A stretch of DNA of 64,000 bases, from the NCBI RefSeq assembly GCF_026262505.1, contig NC_067206.1, forward strand, positions 3,748,879 to 3,812,878. Reading direction: 5' to 3'. The position numbers and the translations under genes are program-made. Each line of letters begins with the position of its first letter. The stretch's first letter is position 1. The notes under the pieces were generated by a model. That model was not told the DNA's origin. It saw only the letters and a list, made by a program, of their open reading frames with translations, and did no database searches. This stretch comes from Trichomonas vaginalis G3 (Eukaryota; Parabasalia; Trichomonadida; Trichomonadidae). Positions 32,769 through 42,094 of this stretch are shown piece by piece.

Positions 32769-33582
32769 ATGAATTTTACAAAACCACCGTTACCCTTCTT
32801 TGGAAATAAGAGTAGATGTAAAGATATTCTATTGAGAGAACTTAAGAAACTACCGAATGGTCTAACATTTGTAGATTTGTTCGGTGGAAGTTTCTATATA
32901 TCCCATTTGTGCCATACAATATTCCCAGACTCAAAGATTATATGCAATGACTTCGACAACTATATGGACCGTCTCAAACATATACCAGACACAAACAATA
33001 TATTGAAAGAGTTAAAAGAAAAGATACCTATAGGTAAGATGGAACGTATACCATTAGATAAGAAAATATTGTGAGAGAGGTTTTGAAAAAAGCAGAATAT
33101 ATAGACTGGGATAGTATATCTGCTAGACTATTATATAGTGGTTCTATAAGAGTTCATGACATTGAAACACTTATGTCAAAAGTTTTATATCTTAACTATA
33201 CAAATGTTTTCAAAGAGGACATAGAAAAATATATTGAGGGTATAGAGTTTGTGAGATGTCATTGGACAGATTTGTATGAAAAATATAAAGACAAGGAAAA
33301 TGTTTTCTTTATAGTGGACCCGCCGTTCTATAACACATGGGATTTTCAATACCAAGTAGACTGGACTTTGAGAGACTCTTTAGAAACTTTAGACGTTTTA
33401 CATAACCATCCATGCTTTTACTTTACATCCGATAAAAGTGGTTTGGAAACCGTTATGAGATGGTAGAGGACATACATGACTATGAGTTTAGATATGACAA
33501 GATAGAATATGAGAGGAGTCCTAATAAAACCGGAGAAAGTGTCATAACAAAAGAAATTTTACTAGTAAGTAAAGTGGTTTGA
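32769..33582 (+). pseudogene. D12-class adenine DNA methyltransferase, fossil (copy B)
   Basis: Same protein as the whole gene at 10084-10902, with the SAM-binding and DPPF motifs still readable. Broken (about two breaks). It is the first gene inside the left end. Confidence 0.85.
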
Positions 33583-33708
33583 AATAGGACTACTTGTTTT
33601 AGGTTTTTTCCATTGTGTCATTTATTTATTTGACGTGGCAGAAAAGTACAGAGAATATGAAGATGAACCAATGCCTGCAAATGTTCAGCATATGTACTCG
33701 TAAGAGAT
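33575..33708 (+). pseudogene. Small membrane protein, fossil (copy B)
   Basis: Counterpart of the 43-aa gene 9968-10099 of A. The hydrophobic segment and acidic tail are still encoded, but it does not look whole. Confidence 0.4.
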
Positions 33709-33726
33709 ATTTTTATCTAATATTAA

Positions 33727-34091
33727 ATGGACGCACAGAACTTAGCGAATGCACAGCAACCTGGACAACCAAACCCAGAGAATATTCCAAATGAAGTTAG
33801 AATACAAACTGCAAATGGCAAACTATGGTCAAGTGCCAACAGATGTACAAATGCAAACTGCCATGTCAAATGACGCTGCGTTAGGTTTGCCACCATGGTA
33901 TGCAAATATGAGATGGAAAGAGTTTTTATACAAACCCTGAAGTGGGATATAAACAACTTTATGCAGATGACGCGAACACAGGAGTTGACCCAGAATATGT
34001 TTTCTACCAGAGGAGAAACAGAATGTATGAGCTCCAGTTAAAGAATGCTATGGAACTCAACAGGAAACGTAAGAGACTAGGCGGACATTAG
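33727..34091 (+). pseudogene. 120-aa-type Polinton protein, fossil (copy B)
   Basis: Counterpart of the whole gene 9582-9944. Broken (about two breaks). It is preceded by an A/T-rich leader of the TATTTTTA...TTAAATG kind shared with other structural-type genes. Confidence 0.6.
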
Positions 34092-34109
34092 ATTTTTACA
34101 TATAGTAAA

Positions 34110-34352
34110 ATGGGTTTCTTCAGTAAGATAGGAAACTTCTTTCGAAATGTTGGAAGAGGTATATGGAATGGAATAAAAACCGTAGGAAGAGGAATTTGGA
34201 ACGGTGTCAAAAATATTGGTAAAAGAGTAGGTCAGTTTGTTGGTATTATACCTAAAGACCCTGAACCAGAAGAACAAGCTCCTGTTATACAACAGCCTGA
34301 ACCTGCACCACAGTCTAGTTGGCAACCAAATCCAACACCTCAACCGTATTAA
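34110..34352 (+). CDS. Small amphipathic Polinton protein, 80 aa (copy B)
   Basis: Whole and identical in predicted protein to 9321-9563: repeated GRGIWNGIK units, then a P/Q-rich tail. The preservation of every residue between copies suggests selection or very recent separation. It is convergent with 34357-35205 at a 4-nt gap. Membrane activity during entry is a guess from the amphipathic pattern. Confidence 0.65.
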   Translation: MGFFSKIGNFFRNVGRGIWNGIKTVGRGIWNGVKNIGKRVGQFVGIIPKDPEPEEQAPVIQQPEPAPQSSWQPNPTPQPY

Positions 34353-34356
34353 AAAA

Positions 34357-35205
34357 TTATATTTTTACCGTTCGATAGTAGTTGTATATGAAACTAAGTT
34401 CTAAGTAAAACGCATGGTATAATGGAATTATTCTTTTTCTTCCATCTGTAGTAAACCATACTTGAAAGTCTGAAATACTTCCACTTGGTGGTTCGTATAA
34501 CTTTGTAGGTTTTTCGTAAAAGTCATTTGCCAAGCATAAGAAAGAGTTTTGGGCGCCAGAAAATGAAGCATGAACAATAATAGCAGCTGGGTCGAAAACA
34601 TCTTTAAATAAATATGGTTCATCTCTTGCATATCGACTGTAAATATTTGCTAAAGGAAGTTCGACTTTCTGATTTAACATTCTTTGCAAATAATACCATG
34701 ACATTGCAGTGAATTCTGTATATATTTGTTCGTCTTTCTTTGGATTGTCTTCGTAGATTTGAAATGACACTTGTGAATTTTGTTTGTCATATACAATTCT
34801 CACATAAAGTGTGCTCTCGGTATTTGCATATTCATCAGCATATTTTGCATAACATGAATTTATTTTATCTTCTATATTTTTTAACGCAGTCTGTAGAGAA
34901 GATGAAAGGTCAACTTGTATTAGCTCAATTTCTTCCCACATTTTTCGTTTCCCTTCAGATATATAATCTATATGAAACCTTACAATAAATGGAAAACTTT
35001 TATCTTCTACAGACACAAACTTCATTCTACGAAAGCCAATAGCTTTTGTGACAGATGGGTCTCTTAGCCATCTTAATGGGTAGTCAAAACGATAGCCTTC
35101 ATGCTTTACGGTCTCTGTCTCAAACTTTTGACCGACATTCGTAAAAAGTTCATCTAATGGTTTAGTTGTAGCAACTCTTGAATTTTCTTTTTCTATTGGA
35201 AGCAT
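34357..35205 (-). CDS. 282-aa receptor-type Polinton protein, paralog 1 (copy B)
   Basis: Whole ORF. The ends match 8468-9316 almost exactly, while the middle (DNA about 34600-35015) is a different cassette of the same length class. It shares C-terminal signatures (HASFSGAQNSFLCLA, YEPPSG, LELSFIYNYY) with the second paralog at 39590-40438. Divergent from the fibre gene with an 18-nt gap that must hold both promoters. Function inferred: surface or receptor-binding component. Confidence 0.7.
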   Translation of the reverse strand: MLPIEKENSRVATTKPLDELFTNVGQKFETETVKHEGYRFDYPLRWLRDPSVTKAIGFRRMKFVSVEDKSFPFIVRFHIDYISEGKRKMWEEIELIQVDLSSSLQTALKNIEDKINSCYAKYADEYANTESTLYVRIVYDKQNSQVSFQIYEDNPKKDEQIYTEFTAMSWYYLQRMLNQKVELPLANIYSRYARDEPYLFKDVFDPAAIIVHASFSGAQNSFLCLANDFYEKPTKLYEPPSGSISDFQVWFTTDGRKRIIPLYHAFYLELSFIYNYYRTVKI

Positions 35206-35223
35206 ATTTTATCTAGAATAAAA
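35206..35223. promoter_or_regulatory. 18-nt divergent promoter gap
   Basis: ATTTTATCTAGAATAAAA separates two start codons facing away from each other. The TAGAATAAAA part recurs in the divergent gap at 49619-49636. Copy A keeps the same gap at 8450-8467. Any initiator for both genes must lie in or overlap this gap or the coding starts. Confidence 0.5.
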
Positions 35224-36633
35224 ATGTCAAATGAAACAGCGTCTATGAGAGAAATACAACACAACCGACAACTCATTATGCAAGCTCTAAATAAGAACAC
35301 AACAAACTTTTCAAACTATTCTAAGATATCTGAGTCATTGAAAGAAGGAAACTTAAAACTGACATTAAACCCAATGACAGATGAGTTTCTGTTTCAAGAC
35401 AAGAAGAACAATACTGTCTGTATAAATCCAACAAAAGGAACTTTAAACGAGAAACCTATAAATGAACTTCTTTTGAAAACAGATGTTGACAACAAAGCTG
35501 ACAAAGAATATGTAGACGATGCAATAGCAAAAGAAGAAGAAAGAGCTAACAATGCTTATGCAACAAAAGAACATACTCATCCTGAACTAGCAGACAAAAC
35601 ATATGTTGACAATAAAATGTCAAGTGAAGTGACAAGAGCTGAAAACGAATATTCTAAAAAGACTCATACACATTCTATATCTGAAATAACAGACTTAAAC
35701 GTTAGCCTTGAAAAGAAAGCAGATAAGGAATATGTGGCTAGTAAGTTAGAGAAGAAAGCGGATAAGGAATATGTGGATGAAAAAGATAACGAAATGAAAG
35801 AAAGGGTTGACTGGTACCATGAATGGACATCGAAGACTTTTAAAGTTAAAGCTGATACAGGATGGGTTTCAGGATGTTTAGACCTTAAAGCAGATAAAAC
35901 TTATGTTAACGATGAGTTAGAGAAGAAAGCAAATAAGACTCATACACATACAAGTTTTACAACTGTTGCTATAGAAAGTATTGAAGGAACGGTTGAAGAA
36001 ACTGGTGGGGATGCAATATATTGTAAACCTCCTAACTTTCCACAAGGTTTAACATCGGATGACGACATAACGACGATGAGAAACATTAGATGTAAAGATG
36101 TTTATGTCATGAAGGATGAACATAATATTAAATTCACTGCTCAAGATTTATATGACAAGAAAGCAGACAAAACAGAGCTTCAAACATTAAAGACAGAAAT
36201 GCTTCAAACATTATATCCTATAGGCTCTATTTATACGTCAATGAACTCTACCAGACCAGAAGTAGTACTTGGTTTTGGAACTTGGACTCAAATAGTCGAC
36301 AGGTTTTTGTATTGTGCAAACTCTTCAAAGGAAACAGGTGGAAGTAAAACGATTTCAGGTGAAAATTTACCTGCGCACAGTCACTACATAGATTTAAGTA
36401 CATCTCAAGCAGGTTGGCATAAGCATAAATTTTGGGATTGGTCAGCAATGAAAAAAGGTAAAGGATATGATGTTAAAGACGACGTTCAGTTTGCTATAAA
36501 TTGTTTCTGGGGTAACACTCAGGGAGATGGAAACCATACACATCGCGTTTCAGGATATACGCAAACAACGGGACAAAGTAAAGAATACATGCCACCTTAC
36601 ATGACAGTTTACGCATGGTATAGAAATGCTTAG
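35224..36633 (+). CDS. Trimeric fibre protein with phage-collar-like tip, 469 aa (copy B)
   Basis: Whole ORF. The N-terminal anchor (about 1-110) is near-identical to copy A. Next come repeated KADKEYVD/EKKADKTYV units (about 90-250) and two THTH-type histidine motifs. From about 335 comes the collar-like domain with YPIGSIYTS, GFGTWTQI and NLPAHSH, ending YMPPYMTVYAWYR. It is 40 residues longer than copy A because its middle cassette differs. Likely a homotrimeric spike on the particle that binds the cell. Its stop overlaps the integrase stop by 4 nt. Regulation is through the shared 18-nt upstream gap. Confidence 0.75.
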   Translation: MSNETASMREIQHNRQLIMQALNKNTTNFSNYSKISESLKEGNLKLTLNPMTDEFLFQDKKNNTVCINPTKGTLNEKPINELLLKTDVDNKADKEYVDDAIAKEEERANNAYATKEHTHPELADKTYVDNKMSSEVTRAENEYSKKTHTHSISEITDLNVSLEKKADKEYVASKLEKKADKEYVDEKDNEMKERVDWYHEWTSKTFKVKADTGWVSGCLDLKADKTYVNDELEKKANKTHTHTSFTTVAIESIEGTVEETGGDAIYCKPPNFPQGLTSDDDITTMRNIRCKDVYVMKDEHNIKFTAQDLYDKKADKTELQTLKTEMLQTLYPIGSIYTSMNSTRPEVVLGFGTWTQIVDRFLYCANSSKETGGSKTISGENLPAHSHYIDLSTSQAGWHKHKFWDWSAMKKGKGYDVKDDVQFAINCFWGNTQGDGNHTHRVSGYTQTTGQSKEYMPPYMTVYAWYRNA

Positions 36634-37589
36634 TCGTCATTTTCAACTTCTTTAGCATATTCGTCAGGAGTTGTCTTATATTTGTTAGGAACTGTCTTTG
36701 AAAGTATACCACCTTGAACTTTGACAAGTTTGAAACGAGGTCTGACAATAGTAGTTTTATCTTCTGCTTGCAGTGTGTACATTTTGCCATGTTTGCCTAA
36801 AACTTCATAATATTCTCTTGTATACTTTCTTCTATTTTTACGAACACGAATGTGAGTACCTGTCGGGTTCCCATTGTTGTCATAGTCAATAGTATTTTCA
36901 TATGGGTCGCGTTTAGGTATTTCTATTTTTACTTTGTCACCTTTCTGAAGTTTGAAGCCCGGCATTCTTTCTTGTTTGTCTCTTTTGACTAAATTATTAA
37001 ATATATAGTCTTTCTCTAAGTCAGGGTTGTTTTTCATTTCTTCGGGGGAATGGTTTCCCAAACCTTTTTGTTTACGGCTATTGTAAATATTTAAAACTTG
37101 TCTCATCTTTGCCATGGAGAAGTGTCTATATTTGTCGTCATATGACATTTCATTTGCTTCACCACCTTGTGGTTGGTTTAAGTCTCTTAAGATTTTTATA
37201 CAACTGTCAATGACACCAAGAGCAGAATGGTTTTGGTCGACAATGAAATATTGGTTTACATTTTTTGAACGCAGATAGTTTTTAATATCATCTGATTTGA
37301 AAGAACTTTCACAGTCAGATGTCAGTTTTGTTGGATGGTATTTGTCAACGAATATTGTCAAAGCAGTTTTCACATCTAAAATATTTTTGGACTGTAATGG
37401 TATGGCTTCACAGTATCTTGTGTTTTGACCGACAAATATTAGCCAGTATGGTGGTCCATCTGTTCTAACTCTCGGAATGTTTTCCAAGATATCCATAAAC
37501 CAAGCATTTGGTGTTGAACTAAAGATTTTTATCATGAGTGCTTTCTTTGTCGCTTTAGAAACATAGGGGTCCTTGTTTGGATTCGTCAT
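36630..37589 (-). CDS. Polinton retroviral-type integrase, 319 aa
   Basis: Whole ORF. An RNase-H-like catalytic core carries its acidic residues in WFMDILENIP (residue 33) and LTSDCESSF (residue 92), with the next helix at about 120-140. A basic C-terminal region (about 185-290, with KKGDKVKIEIPKRD and RKNRRKYTREYYEVLG) resembles the SH3 or chromo-like DNA-binding domains of integrases. It joins the linear element to host DNA. It lacks a long N-terminal zinc-binding region compared with many Polinton integrases. Tail-to-tail with the fibre gene; divergent from 37607-38008 across 17 nt. Very different from the transposase at 24783-25844. Confidence 0.8.
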   Translation of the reverse strand: MTNPNKDPYVSKATKKALMIKIFSSTPNAWFMDILENIPRVRTDGPPYWLIFVGQNTRYCEAIPLQSKNILDVKTALTIFVDKYHPTKLTSDCESSFKSDDIKNYLRSKNVNQYFIVDQNHSALGVIDSCIKILRDLNQPQGGEANEMSYDDKYRHFSMAKMRQVLNIYNSRKQKGLGNHSPEEMKNNPDLEKDYIFNNLVKRDKQERMPGFKLQKGDKVKIEIPKRDPYENTIDYDNNGNPTGTHIRVRKNRRKYTREYYEVLGKHGKMYTLQAEDKTTIVRPRFKLVKVQGGILSKTVPNKYKTTPDEYAKEVENDD

Positions 37590-37606
37590 TTTTTAACCCA
37601 TAAGAA
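37590..37606. promoter_or_regulatory. 17-nt divergent gap (integrase and 133-aa gene)
   Basis: TTTTTAACCCATAAGAA lies between the two opposed start codons. It is too short for two separate conventional promoters, so elements probably overlap. Confidence 0.45.
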
Positions 37607-38008
37607 ATGGGTTTATTTGGCGCATTAGCAGGAGTTGCATCCAGATTTTTACCCGCAGTGGGAACAATAGCCAGAGGTGTATTTGGAGTTGGAAGGAAGA
37701 TTTTGAGTACATTAGGTATACTTAAAGAGAAAGCACAACCTATTATACAAACTGTACAGAAAGGTTGGGATGTAGCACGAGATGCAGCAAATCTTATTCC
37801 AAATCCTGAAACAAGAGGAAAAGTTCAAGGATGGATGGACAATGTAGGAAGACAAGCAGGAAACTATTATAACAAAGCAAATGACTACTATAACCAAGCA
37901 GGACACTATATGGACCAAGGTGAAAGATTCTTTAACAGAGGATATAACCATGCACAACAGTGGGTAAACAATAACCAACCGCAACCACCTCAAACTTGGG
38001 GAATGTAA
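37607..38008 (+). CDS. Small hydrophobic/amphipathic Polinton protein, 133 aa
   Basis: Whole in B. It starts MGLFGALAGVASRFLPAVG, a glycine-rich hydrophobic N-terminus (about 1-40) of the kind that inserts in membranes. A tyrosine/asparagine-rich tail follows with repeated NYYNKANDYYNQAGHYMDQG-type units (about 88-115) and a Q/P-rich end. General resemblance to minor capsid or membrane-penetration proteins is noted, but no family is recognised. First of four co-directional genes (37607-39533) with short spacing. Confidence 0.6.
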   Translation: MGLFGALAGVASRFLPAVGTIARGVFGVGRKILSTLGILKEKAQPIIQTVQKGWDVARDAANLIPNPETRGKVQGWMDNVGRQAGNYYNKANDYYNQAGHYMDQGERFFNRGYNHAQQWVNNNQPQPPQTWGM

Positions 38009-38009
38009 A

Positions 38010-38199
38010 GTTTTTTACTGAGATGAAATGAACAATACAGCATTGAGACAAATGGGTTCAAGATGGATTTGTCGACTTCCAGCAGTTACACAACGTGTTT
38101 GTCAAGTTCTTCCTATACCTCAGGAAGTTTTAGACCGACTTAAAAAACAACAACAACCAGTTGAAAACAAACCAAACTAAAATTTTTTACTGAGATGAA
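38010..38199 (+). promoter_or_regulatory. Repeated leader TTTTTTACTGAGATGAA (two copies)
   Basis: The same leader stands directly before the ATG at 38028 (38011-38027) and before the ATG at 38200 (about 38184-38199). It also occurs before the A counterparts (about 5603-5620 and 5772-5788). It is a candidate core promoter or initiator for this gene class and fixes the start of the short 38028 gene. Confidence 0.55.
38028..38180 (+). CDS. Small basic Polinton protein, 50 aa
   Basis: Begins MNNTALRQMGSRWICRLPAV and ends with a Q/P/N-rich tail. Two cysteines in the middle. The start is set by the shared leader, and the same locus exists in A. Function unknown; it might be a small structural protein. 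Confidence 0.5.
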   Translation: MNNTALRQMGSRWICRLPAVTQRVCQVLPIPQEVLDRLKKQQQPVENKPN

Positions 38200-38784
38200 A
38201 TGACCGAAGAAGTTGAAACGGTAGATTTGACACCACAAACAAAAAGTTCAGAACCATTGTCAAAACCTGTCAAAGAACTTACAGATGAAGAGAAAAATTC
38301 AATAATAGAAAGTGCCAGGTCTGGAAATACAAACCCTAACTATAAAGTCACTTTTCATAGAAATGGAACGGCTAGTATCTCAAAAAAGAAACAGACTCTC
38401 ACAAATAAAATATTGAAGTCTGAAGGAGCTTTCGAGACAACAGATGGGAAAGTATACTTCACTGACAAACAGTTCATTATAGAACATCTCATTGACTTAG
38501 AGTCAAAATATTCTAAACTTTACAACAAACACAAAAAGTTGAAAGGAAAACAAAAACAAATGGCATATGATATTTATGAAGATGTTGACGACACAACCAT
38601 ACCTGCAAGTGAGGTAAAGTCAGAGGAACCGAAAAGTGACGAAAAACCGATAGAAGAAGAAAAACCAAAAACTGAAGATAAACCAAAAACAAAGTTTAGT
38701 TTGGAGACTAAAACAAGTCAACCTTCATTAGCTGGTATGGGTTGGCGTCAAAGACTTCTGGTAGCAGGAGGTTATGTAAAGTAA
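38200..38784 (+). CDS. Charged Polinton protein, 194 aa
   Basis: Whole in B. The N-terminal part is threonine and glutamate rich, the middle (about 45-125) is lysine rich with short hydrophobic strands (NYKVTFHRNGTASI), and then an acidic P/E/K repeat region (about 130-165) precedes a conserved C-terminal SLAGMGWRQRLLVAGGYVK-like end. No family recognised. Co-directional with its neighbours, with the TTTTTTACTGAGATGAA leader. Confidence 0.6.
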   Translation: MTEEVETVDLTPQTKSSEPLSKPVKELTDEEKNSIIESARSGNTNPNYKVTFHRNGTASISKKKQTLTNKILKSEGAFETTDGKVYFTDKQFIIEHLIDLESKYSKLYNKHKKLKGKQKQMAYDIYEDVDDTTIPASEVKSEEPKSDEKPIEEEKPKTEDKPKTKFSLETKTSQPSLAGMGWRQRLLVAGGYVK

Positions 38785-38813
38785 AAGGAAAACATTTTTT
38801 TATTTTTATAGAA

Positions 38814-39533
38814 ATGCCCCCGTATAGAATGGACAGAAGGTCTGCTAGAATAAAAGCAGAGTTGCAAAGATATGGTTGGAAAGTTTCGAAAAAGTTTAAA
38901 TATAGGAAGGGAAGACCCATAAAAGTCTATGACAAATTGTCTGGTCTTCGTTACGAAATGGACTTAGAAACAGCACGTGCCAATTATCCAAACAGACTAG
39001 AGAGGTTAGAAGAAGAACGTCTTATGAACTTGCCTTTCAATGTTAGTGAGCCTCAAGTTGAAGGACACGACGGCTTTGCCAGATTCTACTGGAAACATGA
39101 CAAACAATTGCATCCTTTGAGAAGGAAAAAAGGTAGTGCAGAGGATGGTCATGCTCCCATGGAAAGAACAAGATATGCATATGAGAAGTACCGTGAAGTT
39201 AGAAGCCAAATTACATCTGGTCGAACCTTTACAGTAAACTTTGACGAAGGAAAGAACAAAGAAGGCTTCATGGGTGTACTTGCTGCCATACAAGACGGAA
39301 ATAAGAAAGGATACAATCTCAGACTAACCATAACAGATTTGGACGGTCATATATACTATGCAAATGGCAATGTCACAACAGCCGCAAAACTTCTTGACGC
39401 TTTCAAGACTACAAAGAGAGAACAAATGGTTGACTCCGACTCAGACATTTTGAATGCAATTGAAGGAATTGCAAGTGTCAAGTTCGAATGGTACCAACCT
39501 AACCGTCAAGCAGTCAGACAACATGTTTGTTAG
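38814..39533 (+). CDS. Unknown basic Polinton protein, 239 aa (B only)
   Basis: Start taken at 38814 (MPPYRMDRRSARIKAELQRYG) because it follows the intergenic A/T leader after the 194-aa gene; an upstream in-frame ATG would overlap that gene. Basic N-terminus and an alpha/beta C-terminal half. Not recognised. Copy A lacks it and has the HNH fossil (4385-4962) here. The bases just after its stop resemble the ends of the HNH gene, hinting that an HNH gene once sat here too. Confidence 0.6.
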   Translation: MPPYRMDRRSARIKAELQRYGWKVSKKFKYRKGRPIKVYDKLSGLRYEMDLETARANYPNRLERLEEERLMNLPFNVSEPQVEGHDGFARFYWKHDKQLHPLRRKKGSAEDGHAPMERTRYAYEKYREVRSQITSGRTFTVNFDEGKNKEGFMGVLAAIQDGNKKGYNLRLTITDLDGHIYYANGNVTTAAKLLDAFKTTKREQMVDSDSDILNAIEGIASVKFEWYQPNRQAVRQHVC

Positions 39534-39589
39534 ATGAGAAATATGAAATGGCATACCATTTTAAAACAATATATTTTTACATATATTAA

Positions 39590-40438
39590 ATGTTTCAGGT
39601 TGAAAAACAAAGAACAAAAGTAGCAGATACAAAACCGTTAGACTATATCTTTACAAATGCCGGTAGGACTGTATCAGATGAAGAAATTTCATCCCGAACA
39701 TACAAGTTTGACTATCCAATTCGTTGGCTTCAAAGTCCTTCAGAAGCAAAGGCAATAGGATTTAGAAGAGTTTTGTTTTCAAATAGAACTAACGCATTTA
39801 TGTTTGCAGTATATTTTCATGGGCAATATAAAGGTGATGATGGTCTAATAGACAAATTTGACGAAATGAGAATCTTTACGGTTCGTTCAGACGAAAGTCT
39901 TGAGAAAACTCTAAATGACTTTCAAACTCAAATAAACAAATACTATTGGGAATTTCAAGAAAAATACGACTCTTTACTAAACGGAACATACTATCTGAAA
40001 CTAGAATACGATAAGATGAACTCCACCGTTTCATTTCAAAAGATTGAAATTAACCCTCCAAGAGATACACAGTTTTTATTTTGGCAAGTAGACAAACGTT
40101 CTTGGGCACAATTTCTTCGGTTACTAAACCAGAACGAACCATTACCACCTGACGGGCCTTTTAAATTTATACATCCACCAGCAGATTTGACAGTTTATAG
40201 AAATGTGTTTGACCCTCAAAATGTTATGTGTCATGCAAGTTTCAGTTCAAGCAACAATAGTTTTCTTTGTATTGGTAAGGACTTTTATGACTTTGCTTCT
40301 AAATTCTACGAACCACCTAGTAACAGTTTCTCTGACTTTCAAGTTTGGTTCACAACAAACGGTGTGCAACATATTATTCCATTGTACTATGACTTTTATC
40401 TCGAATTGTCTTTCATATATAACTACGGAAAGTGCTGA
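39590..40438 (+). CDS. 282-aa receptor-type Polinton protein, paralog 2
   Basis: Whole in B. Same length and architecture as 34357-35205: N-terminal VADTKPLDYIFTN, FDYPIRWLQ and KAIGFRR, then a variable middle, then HASFSSSNNSFLCIG, YEPPSNSFSDFQVWFTT and LELSFIYNY. It probably arose by duplication within the element. It may form hetero-oligomers with or replace paralog 1. The A/T leader TTTTTACATATATTAAATG matches other structural-type genes. Confidence 0.7.
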   Translation: MFQVEKQRTKVADTKPLDYIFTNAGRTVSDEEISSRTYKFDYPIRWLQSPSEAKAIGFRRVLFSNRTNAFMFAVYFHGQYKGDDGLIDKFDEMRIFTVRSDESLEKTLNDFQTQINKYYWEFQEKYDSLLNGTYYLKLEYDKMNSTVSFQKIEINPPRDTQFLFWQVDKRSWAQFLRLLNQNEPLPPDGPFKFIHPPADLTVYRNVFDPQNVMCHASFSSSNNSFLCIGKDFYDFASKFYEPPSNSFSDFQVWFTTNGVQHIIPLYYDFYLELSFIYNYGKC

Positions 40439-40982
40439 AAAAGTATTGAAAAATATATTTTAGGGTAGAAGGTTAGATCTAACATGTTTTCTAACATGTT
40501 TTCTAACATGGTCTAAAACTCTTGAATTTTGTGCTGAATTCGACAAAAATGAGTTTTTGGTTGAAAGAATACGGTGGAGCCAAAAGTGGCTCGACCTCAA
40601 AACAAGCATTTTGTGAAGAATATACCAACCCGCGGAATTCCGCGGGTTGCTTTTTATACAAAGTTCAACAGGTGAATTTTCATGAATTTCCTTAAGATAG
40701 AAAAAAAGTGAGTTAAAATGAGATGTTTACTGAAGGTGTCACCATGTCACTCGGTCATTTTAACTTCTCTGAAAAAGTGTGACAACATGACATTTTGACA
40801 ACAACACAGGAAATAGATTTCATCGTATATTTTTTGTTAAGACTTCATCGTAAATGTTTTGTTGAGACTTCATCGTATATGTTTTGTCGAGATTTTTATC
40901 GTTGTGGTCCGACGGTTAAGCCACAAACGAATGTCCGACGTCCCACCAAAAAATATTTTTTTATTTTTATTGTAAGAACAGT
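40439..40982. other. Intergenic DNA: palindrome, KilA-N fragment, leader
   Basis: Holds a TTAGATCTAA unit (about 40475), a duplicated fragment of the neighbouring KilA-N gene with its CCCGCGGAATTCCGCGGG palindrome (about 40600-40670), AAATGTTTTGT motifs, a GTCCGACG pair, and the KilA-class leader ending at 40982. No gene. Confidence 0.6.
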
Positions 40983-41645
40983 ATGACAGTCGAAGCAAAA
41001 ACGTTCACGAACAAATCTAATGGCGAAACATTCACAAAAGGCACTTATAACGGTATTGAAGTCTTACGTAGAGACAAGGATGGTTACATTAATGCAACAA
41101 ATATGTGTCAGCAGTTTAGGAAAGACTTTAGAAGGTTGTTGGAAAATAAGTCCTGGGAAGAGTATTTTAAGGCATTTTGTGAAGAATATACCAACCCGCG
41201 GAATTCCGCGGGTTGCTTTTTATACACAGTTCATGCAGGAATTCCGGATGAAATCAAACAGGTTAGAGGAATGTATGTAGACCCAAGACTTATAAACTAT
41301 ATAGCAATGTGGGCTTCTCCAAAATATTGCATAGCAGTTGGAAAAATTCTGGACTCCATAGACAAGAAAGTTCATGAGAAATTAGATGAAGAAGAACTTG
41401 AAGATACAGTAGAGAATGCTAAACCTTTGTTTGAAGAAGAAGTTAGAAAAATGTGCGTTAAACAAATAGAACATGAACGTGAGATATGTTCTGGTTATAG
41501 AGACTCGCCATACGAACTAGACCAATGGGAACAAGAAGATTTAAAGAGAGAATTTAGAGAATATGAACTCGCTAAGATAGCATTAGAAGCTGCAGAAAAG
41601 AAGTTAAAAGTTTGGGGTCGTTTTGTACAAAAATATTGTGAGTAA
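40983..41645 (+). CDS. KilA-N domain protein, 220 aa (copy B)
   Basis: Whole and nearly identical to 2305-2967. KilA-N motifs DGYINATNMC (about 33-42) and YVDPRLINYIAMWAS (about 97-111), then a coiled tail. First gene of a KilA-type cluster with a shared leader. Probably a sequence-specific DNA-binding regulator; the nearby TTAGATCTAA palindromes are candidate sites (inference). Confidence 0.85.
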   Translation: MTVEAKTFTNKSNGETFTKGTYNGIEVLRRDKDGYINATNMCQQFRKDFRRLLENKSWEEYFKAFCEEYTNPRNSAGCFLYTVHAGIPDEIKQVRGMYVDPRLINYIAMWASPKYCIAVGKILDSIDKKVHEKLDEEELEDTVENAKPLFEEEVRKMCVKQIEHEREICSGYRDSPYELDQWEQEDLKREFREYELAKIALEAAEKKLKVWGRFVQKYCE

Positions 41646-41649
41646 ATGA

Positions 41650-42094
41650 ACCATTTTTTTCGACAAAAATAATGTTTATGTTAGAATGTTAGATCTAACA
41701 TGTTTTCTAACATGTTTTCTAACATCGTAGAAAACTCATGAGTTTTATACAGAATTCGGCAAAAATATAATTTAGGGTAGAAGGTTAGATCTAACCTCTT
41801 TTCTAACCTCTTTTCTAACCTCTTGAATTTTCATGAATTTTCATGAATTTCATCGTAAATGTTTTGTCGAAACTTCTTCATCGTAAATGTTTTGTTAAGA
41901 CTTCTTCTTCGTAATGAGCGTAAAAGACCCAAAAATAATGTTTATGTTAGAATGTTAGATCTAACACGTTTTCTAACACGTTTTCTAACATCGTAGAAAA
42001 CTCATGAAATTCATGAGTTTTGACACTTTCACAAAAAACATAAAAAATAAAGTTAGTTTTTTAAAAAAATATTTTTTATTTTTATTGTAAGAAC
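41650..42094. repeat. GATC palindromes and tandem motifs between KilA-type genes
   Basis: Three TTAGATCTAA units (about 41690, 41785 and 41955) with their half sites, CGTAAATGTTTTGT motifs and the KilA-class leader at the end. Matches 1855-2300 in A. Confidence 0.65.
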
